Positions 9,760 through 21,700 are shown, counted from the first letter of the stretch. The stretch: 64,000 nucleotides of DNA from Mantis religiosa (GCA_030765055.1 CM060953.1:11703045-11767044), one strand, 5' to 3'. Translations and numbers: made by a program. The notes: generated by a model not told the origin, from the sequence alone.

Positions 9760-10400
9760 CATGTAAATTTACAGCAGATAAATGAACCTCTGTAAGGCCC
9801 CCTCTTACATCTCAGAGAAAATGTCGGAAGCGTCCTCCACCAGCATCTACACATGTTTGTACTCGTCTCACCATATTCTCTGAAGTATTATGGAGAGTAT
9901 CCTCGCCATGTTACTTATTTCGGTTCGAATAGATTCCTTGAGAACATCAATTGTTCTGGCATATTCTTGTATACTCTATTTTCAGATACCCCCACAAGAA
10001 TAAATCCGGTGAGGAAAGAAACTGGTTACAGGTTCCATGTTGTCATTAGATGTATGGCACACAGCTCCAACTTGCTGGAAATAATCTTGTCTCAATTCGG
10101 TTTCATCCAGCTGCTCAACAAATGTCTTGAAGATGCCGATATAAACTTCAGTGACTACAGTCATATCAAAGAAAATAGAACCAACGATCCTGGAAGCTGA
10201 CACCGTGATCCCTACTACAAGATCTTCATCATGCAGTGGGGTTTCGAGGATCACTTGGGGGTTTAGAGCGGCCCAGTATCTGGTGTTTTGTGCGTTTATG
10301 TAGCCTGACAGATGAAACCATGCCTCATCTGTAAACCACGTTATGGACGTGGAATAAGAGTACCCTGAAACCATCGATATACAATATAGAATCCTATATT
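9760..10400 (-). pseudogene. Tc1/mariner-superfamily DDE transposase fragment (DUF4817-like)
   Basis: The minus strand encodes SITWFTDEAWFHLSGYINAQ (first catalytic Asp in TDEAW), then GSIFFDMTVVTEVYIGIF, FVEQLDETELRQDYFQQ and CHTSNDNMEPVTSFF. This layout is typical of a DDE transposase family abundant in insects; the DUF4817 link is from memory. Toward 9810 the frame-shifted end ENMVRRVQT continues it. Compare 28,925-31,240, a second copy of the same family. The 5' part is lost where mariner 'b' begins near 10,392. Confidence 0.75.
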
Positions 10401-11212
10401 CTGTTAGCTTAATGTGAAACAAAAACGCCGTAGTAGTTGGTACTCCTGGTTCCCGCGTGTGAGAACCGGGGAAGTTCAGACATGGTCAGTATCGCCTACC
10501 GCTGCAATGGAGGTAATACGCGAGGAACAATATGCTGCTTTGAAATTCTGCTTTCGTCTCAACAAATCTTCAGTTGAGGCCTATACAATGTTACAGGAGG
10601 CCTATGGAGAGTCTGTTCTTCCCTACAGCACAGCTCGAAGGTGGTTTAAAATGTTTAAAGAGAGGAGACAATCAATTTCAAAGAAAGGTGGACCCGGTGC
10701 TCCAGTTATTGCTCTTACGGAAGAAAACATCAATACTGCTGCTGACATTGTGAGAGAGGATCGACTAATTATCTTAAGATCACTTTCTGAAATACTGAAC
10801 ATTTCATGTAGTGCCACACTACCGCGAAGCAGGCTGCATGCTGCACCACGATAATGCGCGGCCGCATATTGCCAATGTTGTTGCTGAATATCTTGCAAAA
10901 ATCAACGTGAAGTACATCCCTCACTCTCCCTATAGCGGAATTTTGCCCATGTGACTTTTTCCTAGTCCCTAACTTGAAGAAACGCCTTCGTGGAAGGCAT
11001 TATCCATCATCAGAAGCAGTGGTGAAGGCTGCGGAGGCGATTTTGAAGGATCTCTTAAAAATGGTTTCCAGTATGTCTTTGAAGACTGGCAGAAACACTG
11101 GGACAAATGCATCGCATTCAGAGGAGACTATTTTGAAAAGGACCATTAAAATTATGAGGATGAGTAAAGATAAGTAGTAAAAAAAAATTATCATTCTTTA
11201 TTGAACTGCCCT
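10392..11212 (+). mobile_element. mariner element 'b', internally deleted
   Basis: The HTH segment is at 10,507-10,854 (EEQYAALKFCFRLNKS, RRWFKMFKERRQSIS, then the start of ILNISCSA). The catalytic remnant with HDNARPHIANVVAEYL follows from about 10,840 in another frame. It ends with TCTTTATTGAAC near 11,205. The junction TGTAGTGCCACACTACCGCG joins the same regions as in element 'a', so both descend from one internally deleted progenitor. The left end is truncated against the neighbouring DDE element. Confidence 0.83.
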
Positions 11213-11257
11213 GGTAGGAGATGACTTGAGAAAGTTGGGGGTTAAAGGCTGGAGAAG

Positions 11258-11595
11258 AAAACAAGAAACGCCCGCTTTAACTACATATGGATCCGCAGGC
11301 GATGACAGTTGAGTCCAGAGGGTCTACTCCTACCAGTCCTGGACCCGTAGGACCAAGAACCACGCCTCTTAAAACTATGGAGTTATCCGAGCTGTCCCGG
11401 CGATGACACTGATGATACATGAGATGAAGATGGAGCACCGGTGGAATGAGATGGCGGGGGAAACCGGAGGTCCCGGAGAAAACCCGCCCCAGCGCCGTAT
11501 TGTCCATCACAAATTTAACTTTGCGGTCGCCTGGAATCAAACCCGGGCCGCCTTAGTGAGAGTCAAGCGGTATAACCACTGAGCCACGGCGCGAC
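11258..11595 (-). mobile_element. tRNA-derived SINE, family 1
   Basis: On the minus strand it opens with a tRNA-like head: an A-box-like CGTGGCTCAGTGG and a B-box-like GGGTTTGATTCC. The body then matches the copy at 34,201-34,451 (GATGGAGCACCGGTGGAATG and the CGCAGGCGATGACA words on the plus strand). This copy has an extra segment of about 110 bp inside the body. RNA polymerase III transcription from the internal boxes is expected of such elements. Confidence 0.75.
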
Positions 11596-11599
11596 CTTC

Positions 11600-12790
11600 A
11601 AGAAAATCAGAGGACCGAGTACAATGGAAGAGGGTGGTTAGGGAGGCCGAAGTCCTACATGGCCTGTATTCCCTACTATCATCATCATCAACATCAAAGC
11701 ATTACTCGGATTCTCTTTCTCTTGTGAGCGCATGAATTGATGGACAGCTTGGGACAAGACTGGAAGACAAACTGATAAAAAGACAGCCTAGTGTGCGTGA
11801 CTTGCCAGAAAGGTAAAAGGTACCTGCAGGTGTAGGGACATCATATGTACCAGCATCTTCCGATTATACGTAACCTCAGCATACTGCAGGCGGGGTCGTG
11901 ACTGCGCACGTATAAGCACGTAATGAACTGGGCAACGTGCGACTTCTGGCGACAAAGAGGACCCGCCCGTCCGAGAACAAAGCACTAGTTAGCGTGGAGA
12001 AAACGGGGCAGGAGCCAGTCCTGTTTAAACTTGGGAGACGATACTCGGCGAAGGGCTTGTATTAATATAAATTAGGGACTAACGAACACATACACTGGAA
12101 ACAGCAGCACAGGCATAATATAATGAACCTCCTCCCCAGGAAGGGATCCTCTCACCCTTCTACCACGCACCATTCGTCGTGGCCTTCTAGCCACCAAATT
12201 TGCATCTCTATGACTCTGGCCTTCCCAAAGCCGCAGTTCCTCAAGAAGAATGTGCGTGAGGGCATTCAAAGCGATTACGCCGTCGTCTTTAATAAGGCGC
12301 TATCCCAAAGGCTAATTACGTGACACAAGAACTGCCAACCTATGCTAATGCGTTAGCTACTAATTCAGGTTAAATAAAAATCCACTCACGAATCATTCTG
12401 AACAGATTTGTTGTACAACCTGTCTGAACAATTGAATGCAGACCGTCGAGACCGAAAAACATATACAGACCGTATTAAGTCAGATTACCTGTACAGCAGT
12501 TGCGTCTGCCTACAGAAAAGACCGTAGAAAACTATATACAGGAAGCCCACACACATAGATAATTACATAACCTGATATATGATATGTTTTGTACATCAGA
12601 ATGGGATACTTTTCTTGTTTTTAACTTTTTAGGTGCTTCCGTAATTAAACTCTTCACAAGCACACGCCAATTTTATCGCAACGAGCACTGCAACTGCCTC
12701 TATACTATTCTAATTTTAACTACATACGGATAGGTTCAAAGAAACACCGTGTTGACTGCACTACATATGCACGTCACATTGGAAGTATCT
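11600..12790. other. No recognised gene; repeat fragments
   Basis: Frames here (11,788-11,985; 12,072-12,323) carry no recognisable domain. 12,410-12,530 resembles 5405-5560. 12,534-12,570 is a 37-bp perfect match to the PLE coding region at 13,461-13,497. Confidence 0.5.
12534..12570 (+). repeat. 37-bp identical scrap of PLE coding sequence
   Basis: ATATACAGGAAGCCCACACA and what follows, up to ATTACATAA, is identical to 13,461-13,497, which encodes YRKPTHIDNYI in PLE copy 2. The sequence on both sides is unrelated to the PLE. Confidence 0.8.
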
Positions 12791-12797
12791 CGGTATT

Positions 12798-14416
12798 AAA
12801 TATTAAAAGCAGAAGCATTATTAACAGTGAAGTATTCTTCATATTTGAGTTTTATTCATGAGTCACTATGTTTACACTCACACTTACAGGCGAAAGTGAC
12901 AAATATGACAAATTTCAAAGTTTGGGAATTAAAAACTCCTTAGAATTGATAAATCACCTACACAAGTACAACATCCCGGAAATCACATACTAGTTTCTTT
13001 TGACGTTAAGGCACTTTTTACAAGCATTCCAGTAGAAAAAATAAGTACATTCCTCAAAAAATGGCTAACCCAGACTACAACGGACCCCAGAGAAATAGAT
13101 GGCATTATCAATCTTACAGATTTATGCATAAGGAATAATTACTTCATGTTTAACCAAAAGTTCTACAGATAATCAAAAGAATTAGCTATGGGGAGCCCAC
13201 TTTCGCCTATTTTAGCAGACCTATACATGAGCTATTTTGAAACACACATAGTAAAGGCCTTCCCACAGATTTATAAATTTTGGCAGAGATATGTTGATGA
13301 TGTTTTTGCTATCATTCCGGAAAAACTTAGAGAAGATTCTCTAAAATTACTAAACCTGCAAGATAATCACATCCAATTTACTACGGAAGTAGAAAGAGAC
13401 AACACCCTACCCTTTTTGGACCTCAAGATAACTAGAAATCGTCATGGTGTAGATTTTGGAATATACAGGAAGCCCACACACATAGATAATTACATAAAGA
13501 AAAATGAATACAACCCAGTTTCACATCAACTAGCTGCCTTTAGAAGTCTAATTCACCGGCTATACAACATCCCACTGAGTAAGGATGAATTTTTGAAAGA
13601 ACAACAACACATAAAAGACATAGCGGTATTAAATGGATTCAACCCAGCCATCATAAGGAACATGATGAAGAGAAAAGAAAAACTGAAGATAATATCAAAA
13701 AATACCACTCTCACACCACTTAAAAACACAAACTGGCAATATAGAAAATTCACCTACCATCCATGGGCTTTTAGAAAATTTGAACGAATCTTCAAAAGAC
13801 TAAACTTAAAACTAGCACCCCAAAACAAATTCAGTCTGAGGAACCTGCTAAATAAACCACTGAAAAATACAATCCCCAACAATTTGAAATCAGGAATTTA
13901 TCAGATTAATTGTGAAACCTGTGAAAAAAGCTACATAGGAAAACTAAGAGAAATTTGTTAACCAGGCAAAAAGAACACCAGAGGAACATTAAGTTGAAAA
14001 AAAACAGAAAAATCTGCAGTTTCACACCATTTTTGGACAGAAAACCACAACATTGGCCACAACATTAAACTGTTAAAATCTTTAAGTACACCCATAGAAT
14101 TGGATATTTGGGAAAAATATTCATAAACAAAAACCGTGATAAAGTTATAAATTTTGAAATCCCGGCATTAAATGAAGTATTAAAACTTAGTGCCCCTAAC
14201 ACCAGATGGCAGAGTGATCGGAGCTCCGTAGTAGTGGAAGAAGAGGAAGGTTCATTTAGTCACCAAACAGCTGAGGATGAGATCGAATGATCTTGAAAAC
14301 GTTTCAATTATACAACAACAAGTAAGTGAAGACTGAGTGTAAACATAGTGACTCATAAATCAAACTAAACTATGAAGAATACTTCACTGTTAATAATTCT
14401 TCTGCCTTTAATATTT
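12798..14416 (+). mobile_element. Penelope-like element copy 2, most complete
   Basis: Bounded by inverted copies of the same terminal sequence: AAATATTAAAAGCAGAAGCA at the left and the complement of AAATATTAAAGGCAGAAG at the right. The left arm is about 95 bp and stops at CACTTAC, a different inversion point from copies 1 and 3. Inside are reverse transcriptase and GIY-YIG remnants. No clear target duplication was seen. The element is 5'-truncated relative to a full PLE of about 3 kb. Confidence 0.83.
12890..14290 (+). pseudogene. PLE reverse transcriptase and GIY-YIG endonuclease, broken
   Basis: Readable in pieces. SFDVKALFTSIPV (about 12,995) is RT motif A. A premature TAA at about 13,170 is followed by MGSPLSPILADLYMSYFE and RYVDDVFAI, the catalytic YVDD. 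Downstream are the thumb-like DFGIYRKPTHIDNYIKK and FKRLNLKLAP, then SGIYQINCETCEKSYIGK. A frameshift near 13,950 breaks the endonuclease and another lies near 14,108; the acidic VVVEEEEGSFSHQ end closes at 14,290. PLE proteins copy RNA into DNA, with the GIY-YIG domain cutting the target. Confidence 0.88.
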
Positions 14417-14516
14417 AAAACTATATTGTGTTTGAAATGGGAATTGTTCTCGCATGTAGCGAATAAGATGAGCTAGAGCCTTCAGCGTTGCCACCTAGTT
14501 ATCCCCACTCTTTTTA

Positions 14517-15443
14517 CGAGGGCTGTTCAATAAAAAATAATTACATTTTTTTTCCTGACACACGTACCTTTACTCATCCTCATAATTTTGACGGTCGTTC
14601 TCAAAATAGTCTCCCCTGAATGCGATGCACTTGTCCCAGCGTTTCTGCCAGTCTTCAAAGACATCCTGGAAACCATTTTTTGAGAGATCCTTCAAAATCG
14701 TCTCCGCAGCCTCCACCACTGTTTTTGATGATGGATAATGCCTCCCACAAAGGCGTTTCTTAAAGTTTTTTCCTTCTTTTTTTAAAAGAAAAAAAGTCAC
14801 ATAGGGTTAAATCCGGACTATAGGGTGGGTGAGGAATGCACTTTACATTGATTTTTGCAAGATATTCAGGAACAGCATTGACAATATGCGGCCGCGCATT
14901 ATCGTGGTACAGCATTCAGCCTTCTTCATGGAAATGTGGTCTTCTGCGGCTGATAAGGACTTGCAAAGTTTTCAGGACATCCCTGTAGTATTGTCCAGTT
15001 ACTGATGTGTGTGCAGGTACAACATGCTGATAAACCATTCCATGAATATCAAAGAATGAGATGATCATAACTTTCCGAGCAGAAGCAACCACTTTTGCTT
15101 TTGGGGGGTTGGTGATGAAGATTTGCACACTGAGCTTTGCTGTTTGCTCTCAGGATCAAAATGATGTAGCCAAGTTTCATCAGCAGTGATTACGTTTGAA
15201 AGAAACCCCGGATCTTCCTCTAACAGCAACTTTAACTGCATGTTACCTCCATTGTAGCGGTAGACGATACTGAACATGTCTGAGCTTGCCTGGTTCTCAC
15301 AGGCGGGAACCAGGAGTACCAACAATAAAACTACTACGGCGTGTTTGTTTCATATTAACATAACAGAATATAATAAGATTGAATTTTAGTGCGAAAAATT
15401 ATGACCGTAAAAATGATGATAATCCTTTATTGAACAAAACTCT
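14517..15443 (-). mobile_element. mariner element 'c', a different deletion derivative
   Basis: Ends are TA plus CGAGGGCTGTTCAATAAA (left) and TTTATTGAACAAAACTCT plus TA (right). Reading the minus strand, the HTH seen in copies a and b is deleted. The middle is present: LLEEDPGFLSNVITADETWL with the first catalytic Asp in ADETW, and VVASARKVMIISFFDIHGMV. The second and third catalytic positions survive in a shifted frame (HDNARPHIVNAVPEYL, then PYSPDL), and the end KKRLCGRHYPSSKTVVEAAE follows. Together copies a, b and c cover the whole transposase, but none is intact. Confidence 0.87.
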
Positions 15444-15445
15444 TA

Positions 15446-15655
15446 CTTAACTTGATGATCAAGCTGTATAGATTAGTGCTTCCTAAGTCGATCCACGCCA
15501 TCTCCTGACCTGGCATTTACTTTACCTCAGTCTTTTGTTCAGTGAAGCGACTATCGGTTGTGTTCTGTCTCTGTTGATTTTTGTGTTATATCTATTTGTG
15601 GTTATAACATTTCACAAATTATCCTGATAATAGGAGAGACGTACGCACCCAGGTC
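15446..15655 (+). repeat. Dispersed repeat shared with 24,225-24,440
   Basis: Shared words include CTTGATGATCAAGCTGTATA (inverted near the left edge at 24,225) and the direct blocks CGCCATCTCCTGACCTG and TTGTGGTTATAACATT. No coding potential recognised. Confidence 0.6.
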
Positions 15656-15799
15656 TTACTTTGCTCTTATAAAGTTTCCGTTATACATGAATCTTAAAAT
15701 GACAAGTCATTGAGGGTACTAAAATTAAGGGGAGGATTCTAGGTGAGTAGATATAAAAATGCACATTAAATAAGATTAAATTTATTACCTCATTTGCAA

Positions 15800-15940
15800 C
15801 GTTGCAGTTACCCGACATTCAGCTTTGAGGATAAGAGAAACCCCGAAAAAACCTTATCCAGTTAACTCAATGACCGAGGTTCGAAATTGCAGCTCCTAAA
15901 CGTGAGGCAGATAGGCAACCAACTTCGCTACAGAGGCTGG
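15800..15940 (-). repeat. tRNA-like head joined to a satellite A scrap
   Basis: On the plus strand, GACATTCAGCTTTGAGGATA is a satellite A fragment in minus orientation. It is followed by sequence whose reverse complement contains a tRNA-like A box (GTAGCGAAGTTGG) and the block TGCCTCACGTTTAGGAG. The same order (tRNA-like block TGCTTCACGTTTAAGAG, then satellite A) occurs at 52,778-52,900. Confidence 0.55.
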
Positions 15941-16654
15941 CGTGGAAAACCTACTAAAGAAACAAGAACTAATAAATTTTAAACGAATTATCTATTATTT
16001 AAAAAACATAAAGGAGTTTAAAAAAACCTAAAATATTAGCTAGAATTATCTCCGAATGTCCTCAAAAGTCCGCTTCATTCTGGATGGGATTTGTATAACT
16101 GGTAAGAAATGGGCAAAAGCTGATTACACGCGGACGAAACTGAAACCAGCTTATACCAAATAAGAAAAAAAGGACAAAGTCTTTTAATAAAAAAAGTTAG
16201 CATTCACTGCCCAGTTTTTTAGTTTAAAAATGACAAAAAAGCGCTATTTGCGACATTTTTAACTGTTTTCGCGGAAATAAAAAGAGCATCGAGGCGGTTA
16301 TTTGCCTACAACGCTATCTCCCGCACAAAATCTAAACCTTTCCCCTTAGCACTTGTTATATTTTTTCTGTTTCAATTAACAGTTGAAGAAACGCTTAAAT
16401 GTAGCTGCGAAAGTACCAATGTGCGCTATCCATCAATGTCGCTTCAGTTTGTTTTAGCATCCATATTCATTACATGTGACTTCATGTGAATATTCTGTTT
16501 TCACAACTGAATAAACGGTTGATCGCTATTCACTTTTTCCTTGTGATAATTGACTCGCGGAAACAGAGATATCTGATAGACACGTTCACAACTCGAATAT
16601 ACAGCCGCGCAAAAACAATCTGCACAAAACAGACTACAATCGAAGTAGAAAAAT
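15941..16654. other. No recognised gene
   Basis: AT-rich sequence with no open frame or motif that I recognise. Confidence 0.45.
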
Positions 16655-17275
16655 AAGTGTTTTAAGCAACCAGTTCAACTCTTGCATATTTTATTCCTAA
16701 AAACACTTACTTCTCTATCTAATTCAATATACACAATATCTTATTGTAGTTACAAGGGAATACAGTAGACTTTAAGTGATAGTCAAATGTTTTGGTCGTT
16801 ATGTGATGTATACATGACTTTCTCTACTCTTGTACAAACACTTATTGCTCTATATACTTCAAGATAAACATTATCTTATTGTAGTTACAAGGGAATACAG
16901 TAGACTTTAAGTGATAGTCAAATGTTTTGGTCGTTATGTGATGTATACATGACTTTCTCTACTCTTGTACAAACACTTATTGCTCTATCTACTTCAAGAC
17001 AAACATTATCTTATTGTAGTTACAAGGGAATACAGTAGACTAAGTGATAGTCAAATGTTTTGGTCGTTATGTGATGTATACATGACTTTCTCTACTCTTG
17101 TACAAACACTTATTGCTCTATCTACTTCAAGATGAACATTATCTTATTGTAGTTACAAGGGAATACAGTAGACTTTAAGTGATAGTCAAATGTTTTGGTC
17201 GTTATGTGATATATACATGACTTTCTCTACTCTTGTACTAATATTTATTTCTCTATCTACTTCATATATTTTCGG
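16655..17275 (+). repeat. Satellite B, 135-bp array (forward)
   Basis: Four to five copies marked by TTGTAGTTACAAGGGAATAC at 16,744 and onward, spaced 135, 135 and 133 bp. The last copy decays into unique sequence near 17,240-17,275. The reverse-oriented, longer array is at 53,735-54,615. Confidence 0.93.
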
Positions 17276-17279
17276 TAAA

Positions 17280-17930
17280 AAAGCAATAGAATATACGTTA
17301 GAAAAATTATCGTTTATAAGCACACAGGACGCCTGGCATAAAGGGCGAAAGACAAATAGTGATTCTGCGTTGGCAGGGAAGGGCATGGGAGCCTGGAAAT
17401 GCACATAAACAATCGTGGACATGGATCGGGATGTCTCAATCGCATGGTAACGCCGCCGCGAAAAGGGGAGATTCTCTGACAAGGGGATTCCTTGCATGGA
17501 TACGGGGGTTTTAGAAAACCGTACTTGTCGGCGGGAGGAATTCCCCACAGGATCGAATATCTGTCCTTATCAGGATTGAGTGTTCATACTGAAAAAAGGG
17601 AAAATCCTCTAGTGTACCCTGCGAGTGTCGCATTCTTGTGGCTGTAACGTAAGATATTCCCTCAGGATTGCATGCCCTTACCACGAACAGGAAAATAATC
17701 CTGTTCGCTTCACACAAAAGTCACACTTCGTCTCTGCTTGGGTTCTGAGTCTCTCCCGGTTTGCTCTATCGCTGACATTTGAGACGATTTAAAATGGTCA
17801 TTCAAATATGTTTAAATGTTAAAAATTATAAAATGGAATTATCTGGAAAAAGTATGAGAAAATCATCAATCAAAATTGTAAAAATTGAATAATGTTGATT
17901 CGTCGTCATAGCAACGACCCAGTTAATATA
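17280..17930. other. No recognised gene
   Basis: Two minus-strand frames (17,186-17,548 and 17,511-17,717) have no motif that I can place. Confidence 0.4.
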
Positions 17931-18215
17931 TAAGAACGAGATGAAGCTGTTTCCTTCTTCTTCTCTATCAAGCTGTTGTGTGAGTAAGACGTACTCGTCA
18001 AATTGTAAAATTGGACGCTATCGTCTAAAGTTGTTATAGTATAATTGTAATTGTGCTACGAGTGACAATTATCAATTTATAGTGAAAATATTTAATTATC
18101 AAGTGTTAAAAAGTCAAATTATCAATAAATCGAAAAGATTATTCAAAAGTAATTCGATAAAATAGTGTTTCATTTAAAAATCCACCACCTTCTTTACATC
18201 CGCGACCCGTCCTGG
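17931..18215 (+). other. Possible LTR or promoter-leader segment
   Basis: TATATAAG at 17,935 is followed by an AT-rich leader without open frames and then a change of composition at CCACCACCTTCTTTACATCC. This resembles the U3/R boundary and end of an LTR in insect retrotransposons. No second LTR, tRNA primer site or gag-pol sequence was seen nearby, so it may simply be a chance TATA element. Confidence 0.2.
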
Positions 18216-18629
18216 GAAAAAGAATCTTATGCGAACATCAGAGCAGCCGTGGACGAGGTAATACTTCCAGAACATCAGGGAACTGCACAAATTCGATACA
18301 TATTGTCTGCGCAACGTGGGATTTAACCAACTTCAAATACACAGCTAAGTATTTTCGTTACACATTCATTGTCCCGTAGTCTCGATAAGGAACAAATGAG
18401 AATCTGATCAAGGCGTATACTGTGATGCAACTTTCACCTCCTTAACGGCTTAGCAAATGATAGTATGATGTGGTCACTAGCTATAGCTGTGCTGTAGGCC
18501 CTTTTTGATTTAATAAAACATTCATAAGAAGCTCTCTCACCAGTTTTCCAGATATTCAGTTACATAAGGACCAAAAGCATAAAAAAAATTTAGTTTGCAC
18601 TGCGTTCTTCAATTGTTATCTAGATTGTA

Positions 18630-18796
18630 GAAGAAAGACAAAGTGTCGAAGAAGAATTTATAGACATTTTTCTAACGTTGATGGAGAAGACAGTGACAGG
18701 GACGGAGCTTATATACCGATTACAGAGGAAGACATTATTGCATCATGCAGAGTAATTAGATTCAGACAGTGTTGATGAACCAGCTGTGGTTATGAC
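18630..18796 (+). pseudogene. pogo/Tigger-like transposase remnant next to satellite D
   Basis: Short readable pieces: ITEEDIIASC, then after a frameshift DSVDEPAVV, leading directly into the first satellite D unit (NVEKMIFYFESQ). In pogo/Tigger transposases an acidic linker of this kind precedes the C-terminal helices. The rest of the element was not found. Confidence 0.45.
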
Positions 18797-19662
18797 CAAC
18801 GTAGAGAAAATGATATTTTATTTCGAGAGTCAAAAGCAAAGATTGACAAATAAACGTCTAATGTTAAAGCGGATGTGAGATAAGCGATACATTAAACTAA
18901 GACAACAGAAGCTCACTGCTGTTATGATCCACGTATAAGCAGTAACAAACATAGAGAAATTGATGTTTAATTTCGAGAGTCAAGCCGAAACATTGCCAAA
19001 TGAACTTCTAATGTTAAAACGGATGTGAGATACGCGATACATTAAACTGAGACAACAGAAGCTCACTGCTGTTATGACCCACGTACAAGCAGTAACAAAC
19101 ATAGAGAAATTGATGTTTTATTTCGAGAGTCAAGCCGGAACATTGCCAAATGAACTTCTAATGTTAAAGCAGATGTGGGATAAGTGATACACTAAACTGA
19201 GACAACAGAAGCTCACTGCTATTATGACCCACGTACAAGCAGTAACAAACATAGAGAAATTGATGTTTTATTTCGAGAGTCAAGTCGAAACATTGCCAAA
19301 TGAACTTCTAATGTTAAAGCGGATGTGAGATAAGTGATACACTAAACTGAGACAACAGAAGCTCACTGCTATTATGACCCACGTACAAGCAGTAACAAAC
19401 ATAGAGAAATTGATGTTTTATTTCGAGAGTCAAGTCGAAACATTGCCAAATGAACTTCTAATGTTAAAGCAGATGTGAGATAAGTGATACACTAAACTGA
19501 GACAACAGAAGCTCACTGCTATTATGACCCACGTACAAGCAGTAACAAACATAGAGAAATTGATGTTTTATTTCGAGAGTCAAGGCGAAACATTGACAAA
19601 TGAACTTCGAATGTTAAAGCGGATGTGAGATAAGCGATATAAGAACTGAGACAACAGAAGCT
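18797..19662 (+). repeat. Satellite D, 150-bp coding-derived tandem repeat
   Basis: GCTCACTGCT recurs at 18,911, 19,061, 19,211, 19,361 and 19,511, exactly 150 bp apart. In one frame each unit reads about 50 codons: NIEKLMFYFESQ, LPNELLMLKRM, a stop (TGA), then KLRQQKLTA. The stop is a Trp codon in one unit (ATGTGGGAT near 19,173). The peptide looks like the C-terminal end of a pogo/Tigger transposase (single-helix repeats ending KLRQ-K). It is not translated through, because most units keep the stop. Confidence 0.9.
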
Positions 19663-20867
19663 CTGTCTTTTTTATTACCGACAAGTTTGTATTACGGTGC
19701 AAATACATAGACTAGTACAGTACATACAGTGAATATGTTTTAGGTGAAAGTTTGTGATAGTAATTTCCAAATTTTGTTATAAATATTTCAGTGATCTGCA
19801 TGTATTTTTAGCGCTTTTCCGCTATTGTCTGTATAGCTACGATTTTCGTTAACTGGAATCGACCTTGGTCTCAGTTCATTCGGATAAACGGGGCTGCACC
19901 ATAGTCACAGCAAATCTTTACTGCAATTTTGCACAATACAAACTTTCTTAAAAAGGATAGCTGCGGAGGTGAGATTTTCTAGAAACTTTTTCTACCGTCG
20001 TTGCTAGATGTTGAATTTTAATGTACGATCTTTCCCTTAAGAATAATGTCGCTGAGAAACAAACACACATCTGATACAGAAAACATCTGAAAGCAGGCAA
20101 AACGGTTTGTTCTAGGCTCAAGAATACATCGCCACGAGGACATGGAAAACGTCAAAATGCTATCTGCTTATTTTGAATATAACCTTTTCCCCTAACATAA
20201 ACTCGAGGAGGGAAGAAAATGTCTTGTCGTCCAAACGTCCCTTCCAGCTAATCGCTTTTCCCCTGCACTTGTCTCTCTTCTTGTATTGTGTGGAGCTTAC
20301 AAAACCCTGTTTTCGAACATGCGGAAATAAAGAAGAAAATTCAGTTTAAATCGCGGAGGAGGAATTGTCAGCAACGGAAGAGGGAGGCATGTGAACGACC
20401 GAGATAAAATTGACAAACGTAATAACCAAATCCAATTGTACGCAGTAGATTTGATCTTAACACTTGCCTCTATGGATAGAACACTTCGGTTAAGCAATCC
20501 ACTTACTAGGTGCGTATCATAAATCAAAGATGACGTGATTTGAGTTTAGGGATATTTACTACAATCTGTGACCATAGAGGTTCATATATCACTGTTCTAC
20601 AAATTTTGAAAAGTTGAATGTTAAGATAAAAAGAATACGGTTTTCTTATGTTTTTAGGTTACTGAACACGAAACTGATACTTAATTTGATTGTTTACCTC
20701 CTGTTTTGAAGACTATCATTTATTACATGTAAGTTACAATAAAGTATGGAAAAATGAAAGCATCGGAAAAAAAGTTACCTAAACGGCGACTCCTTTACAC
20801 ATGTGGTGCCCATTTTATGCCCTGGTCCCCTATTTTACATTCAAAATATAACAAAATATGCTTTTTA
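19663..20867. other. No recognised gene
   Basis: I see no motif or structure in this 1.2 kb. The frame at 20,297-20,527 (minus) is unrecognised. Confidence 0.4.
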
Positions 20868-21312
20868 ATACAGGGTGTCTCTAAAGTCATTATCCATTTC
20901 AATGAAGGAAGACAGTGATTGAAAAATCAATATTATTTTGAAGTGTTACACATATTCTAGTGCCCTTCTACATGACCTCCATCTAGCTCAAAACACATAC
21001 GCCATCTTTCAGAAATGTAGACTTTAACATGTCAACCGTAATTCGACCTACTGCTTCCCTGATACGATTCCGTAACTCAGGCAGACCATTCACTTTGCTA
21101 GTGTACACCTTAGATTTGATGTACCCCATGCATAAAAGTCTAAAGGAATAAGGTCCGGTGAACGGGAAGCCCACAGCCGAGGTGAACCTCTGTCTATCCA
21201 TCTCCCTGGAAAGGTTCTGTTCAGATAATCACGGACGATGTTTGCAAAATGTGGAGGCACACCATCTGGCCGAAACATTGACCGCAGATTGTTCACATTG
21301 TATTGGCTTAAC
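20868..21312 (-). pseudogene. DDE transposase C-terminus (DUF4817-like), truncated
   Basis: The plus strand opens with ACAGGGTGTCTCTAAAGTCA, a plausible element terminus. On the minus strand two overlapping frames give the end of a Tc1/mariner-type DDE protein: GVPPHFANIVRDYLN, then SRSPDLIPLDFYAWG, then (shifted) KVNGLPELRNRIREAV. The SPDL-PLD part holds the last catalytic Asp. The element is cut at 21,312, exactly where the inverted duplication arm starts. Confidence 0.75.
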
Positions 21313-21395
21313 CTAATGAGTAGCAGTGAAAATAGGTATTGCTGTGAAATCAGTAAGCATGTTTCAGTCTTCAGTTGTTAATAAACAATCACAAC

Positions 21396-21700
21396 ATGGA
21401 GATAACAAAGTTTGAACTTAGAGTGTTCTAAAACACTACTAGAAACAAGATTATAAAGTCGCTGTCACAGCTCGAAGAATATGTGAAGTGGAAGGAGAAG
21501 ATGTCGTTAATGAGCGTGTGGTACAGCGGTGGTTCCAACGTTTCAACAATGGAGAAGAAAGCTCTGAGGATTCACCATGTTCTGAAAGATCTAATGTATG
21601 GAATATTGAGGATACACGACAAGTTTTGCGAGAAAATCCGCATAAAAGTACCCTACGCTTTCAGAAGGATATTGTGTATCAAAAGATGCGATAGATCGTC
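21396..21700 (+). pseudogene. mariner-type transposase N-terminus
   Basis: Begins MEITKFELRVF, then a stop and a frameshift. It continues EGEDVVNERVVQRWFQRF and IEDTRQVLRENPHKST, the tandem helix-turn-helix of mariner/SETMAR-like transposases. It differs from the mariner a/b/c lineage. It ends with a stop after KDIVYQKMR, without a catalytic domain. Confidence 0.75.

Noticed and set aside
17931..18215. A host promoter or complete LTR retrotransposon
   Set aside because: The TATA-like element and composition change are suggestive, but there is no second LTR, primer site or coding region. Kept only as a low-confidence note.
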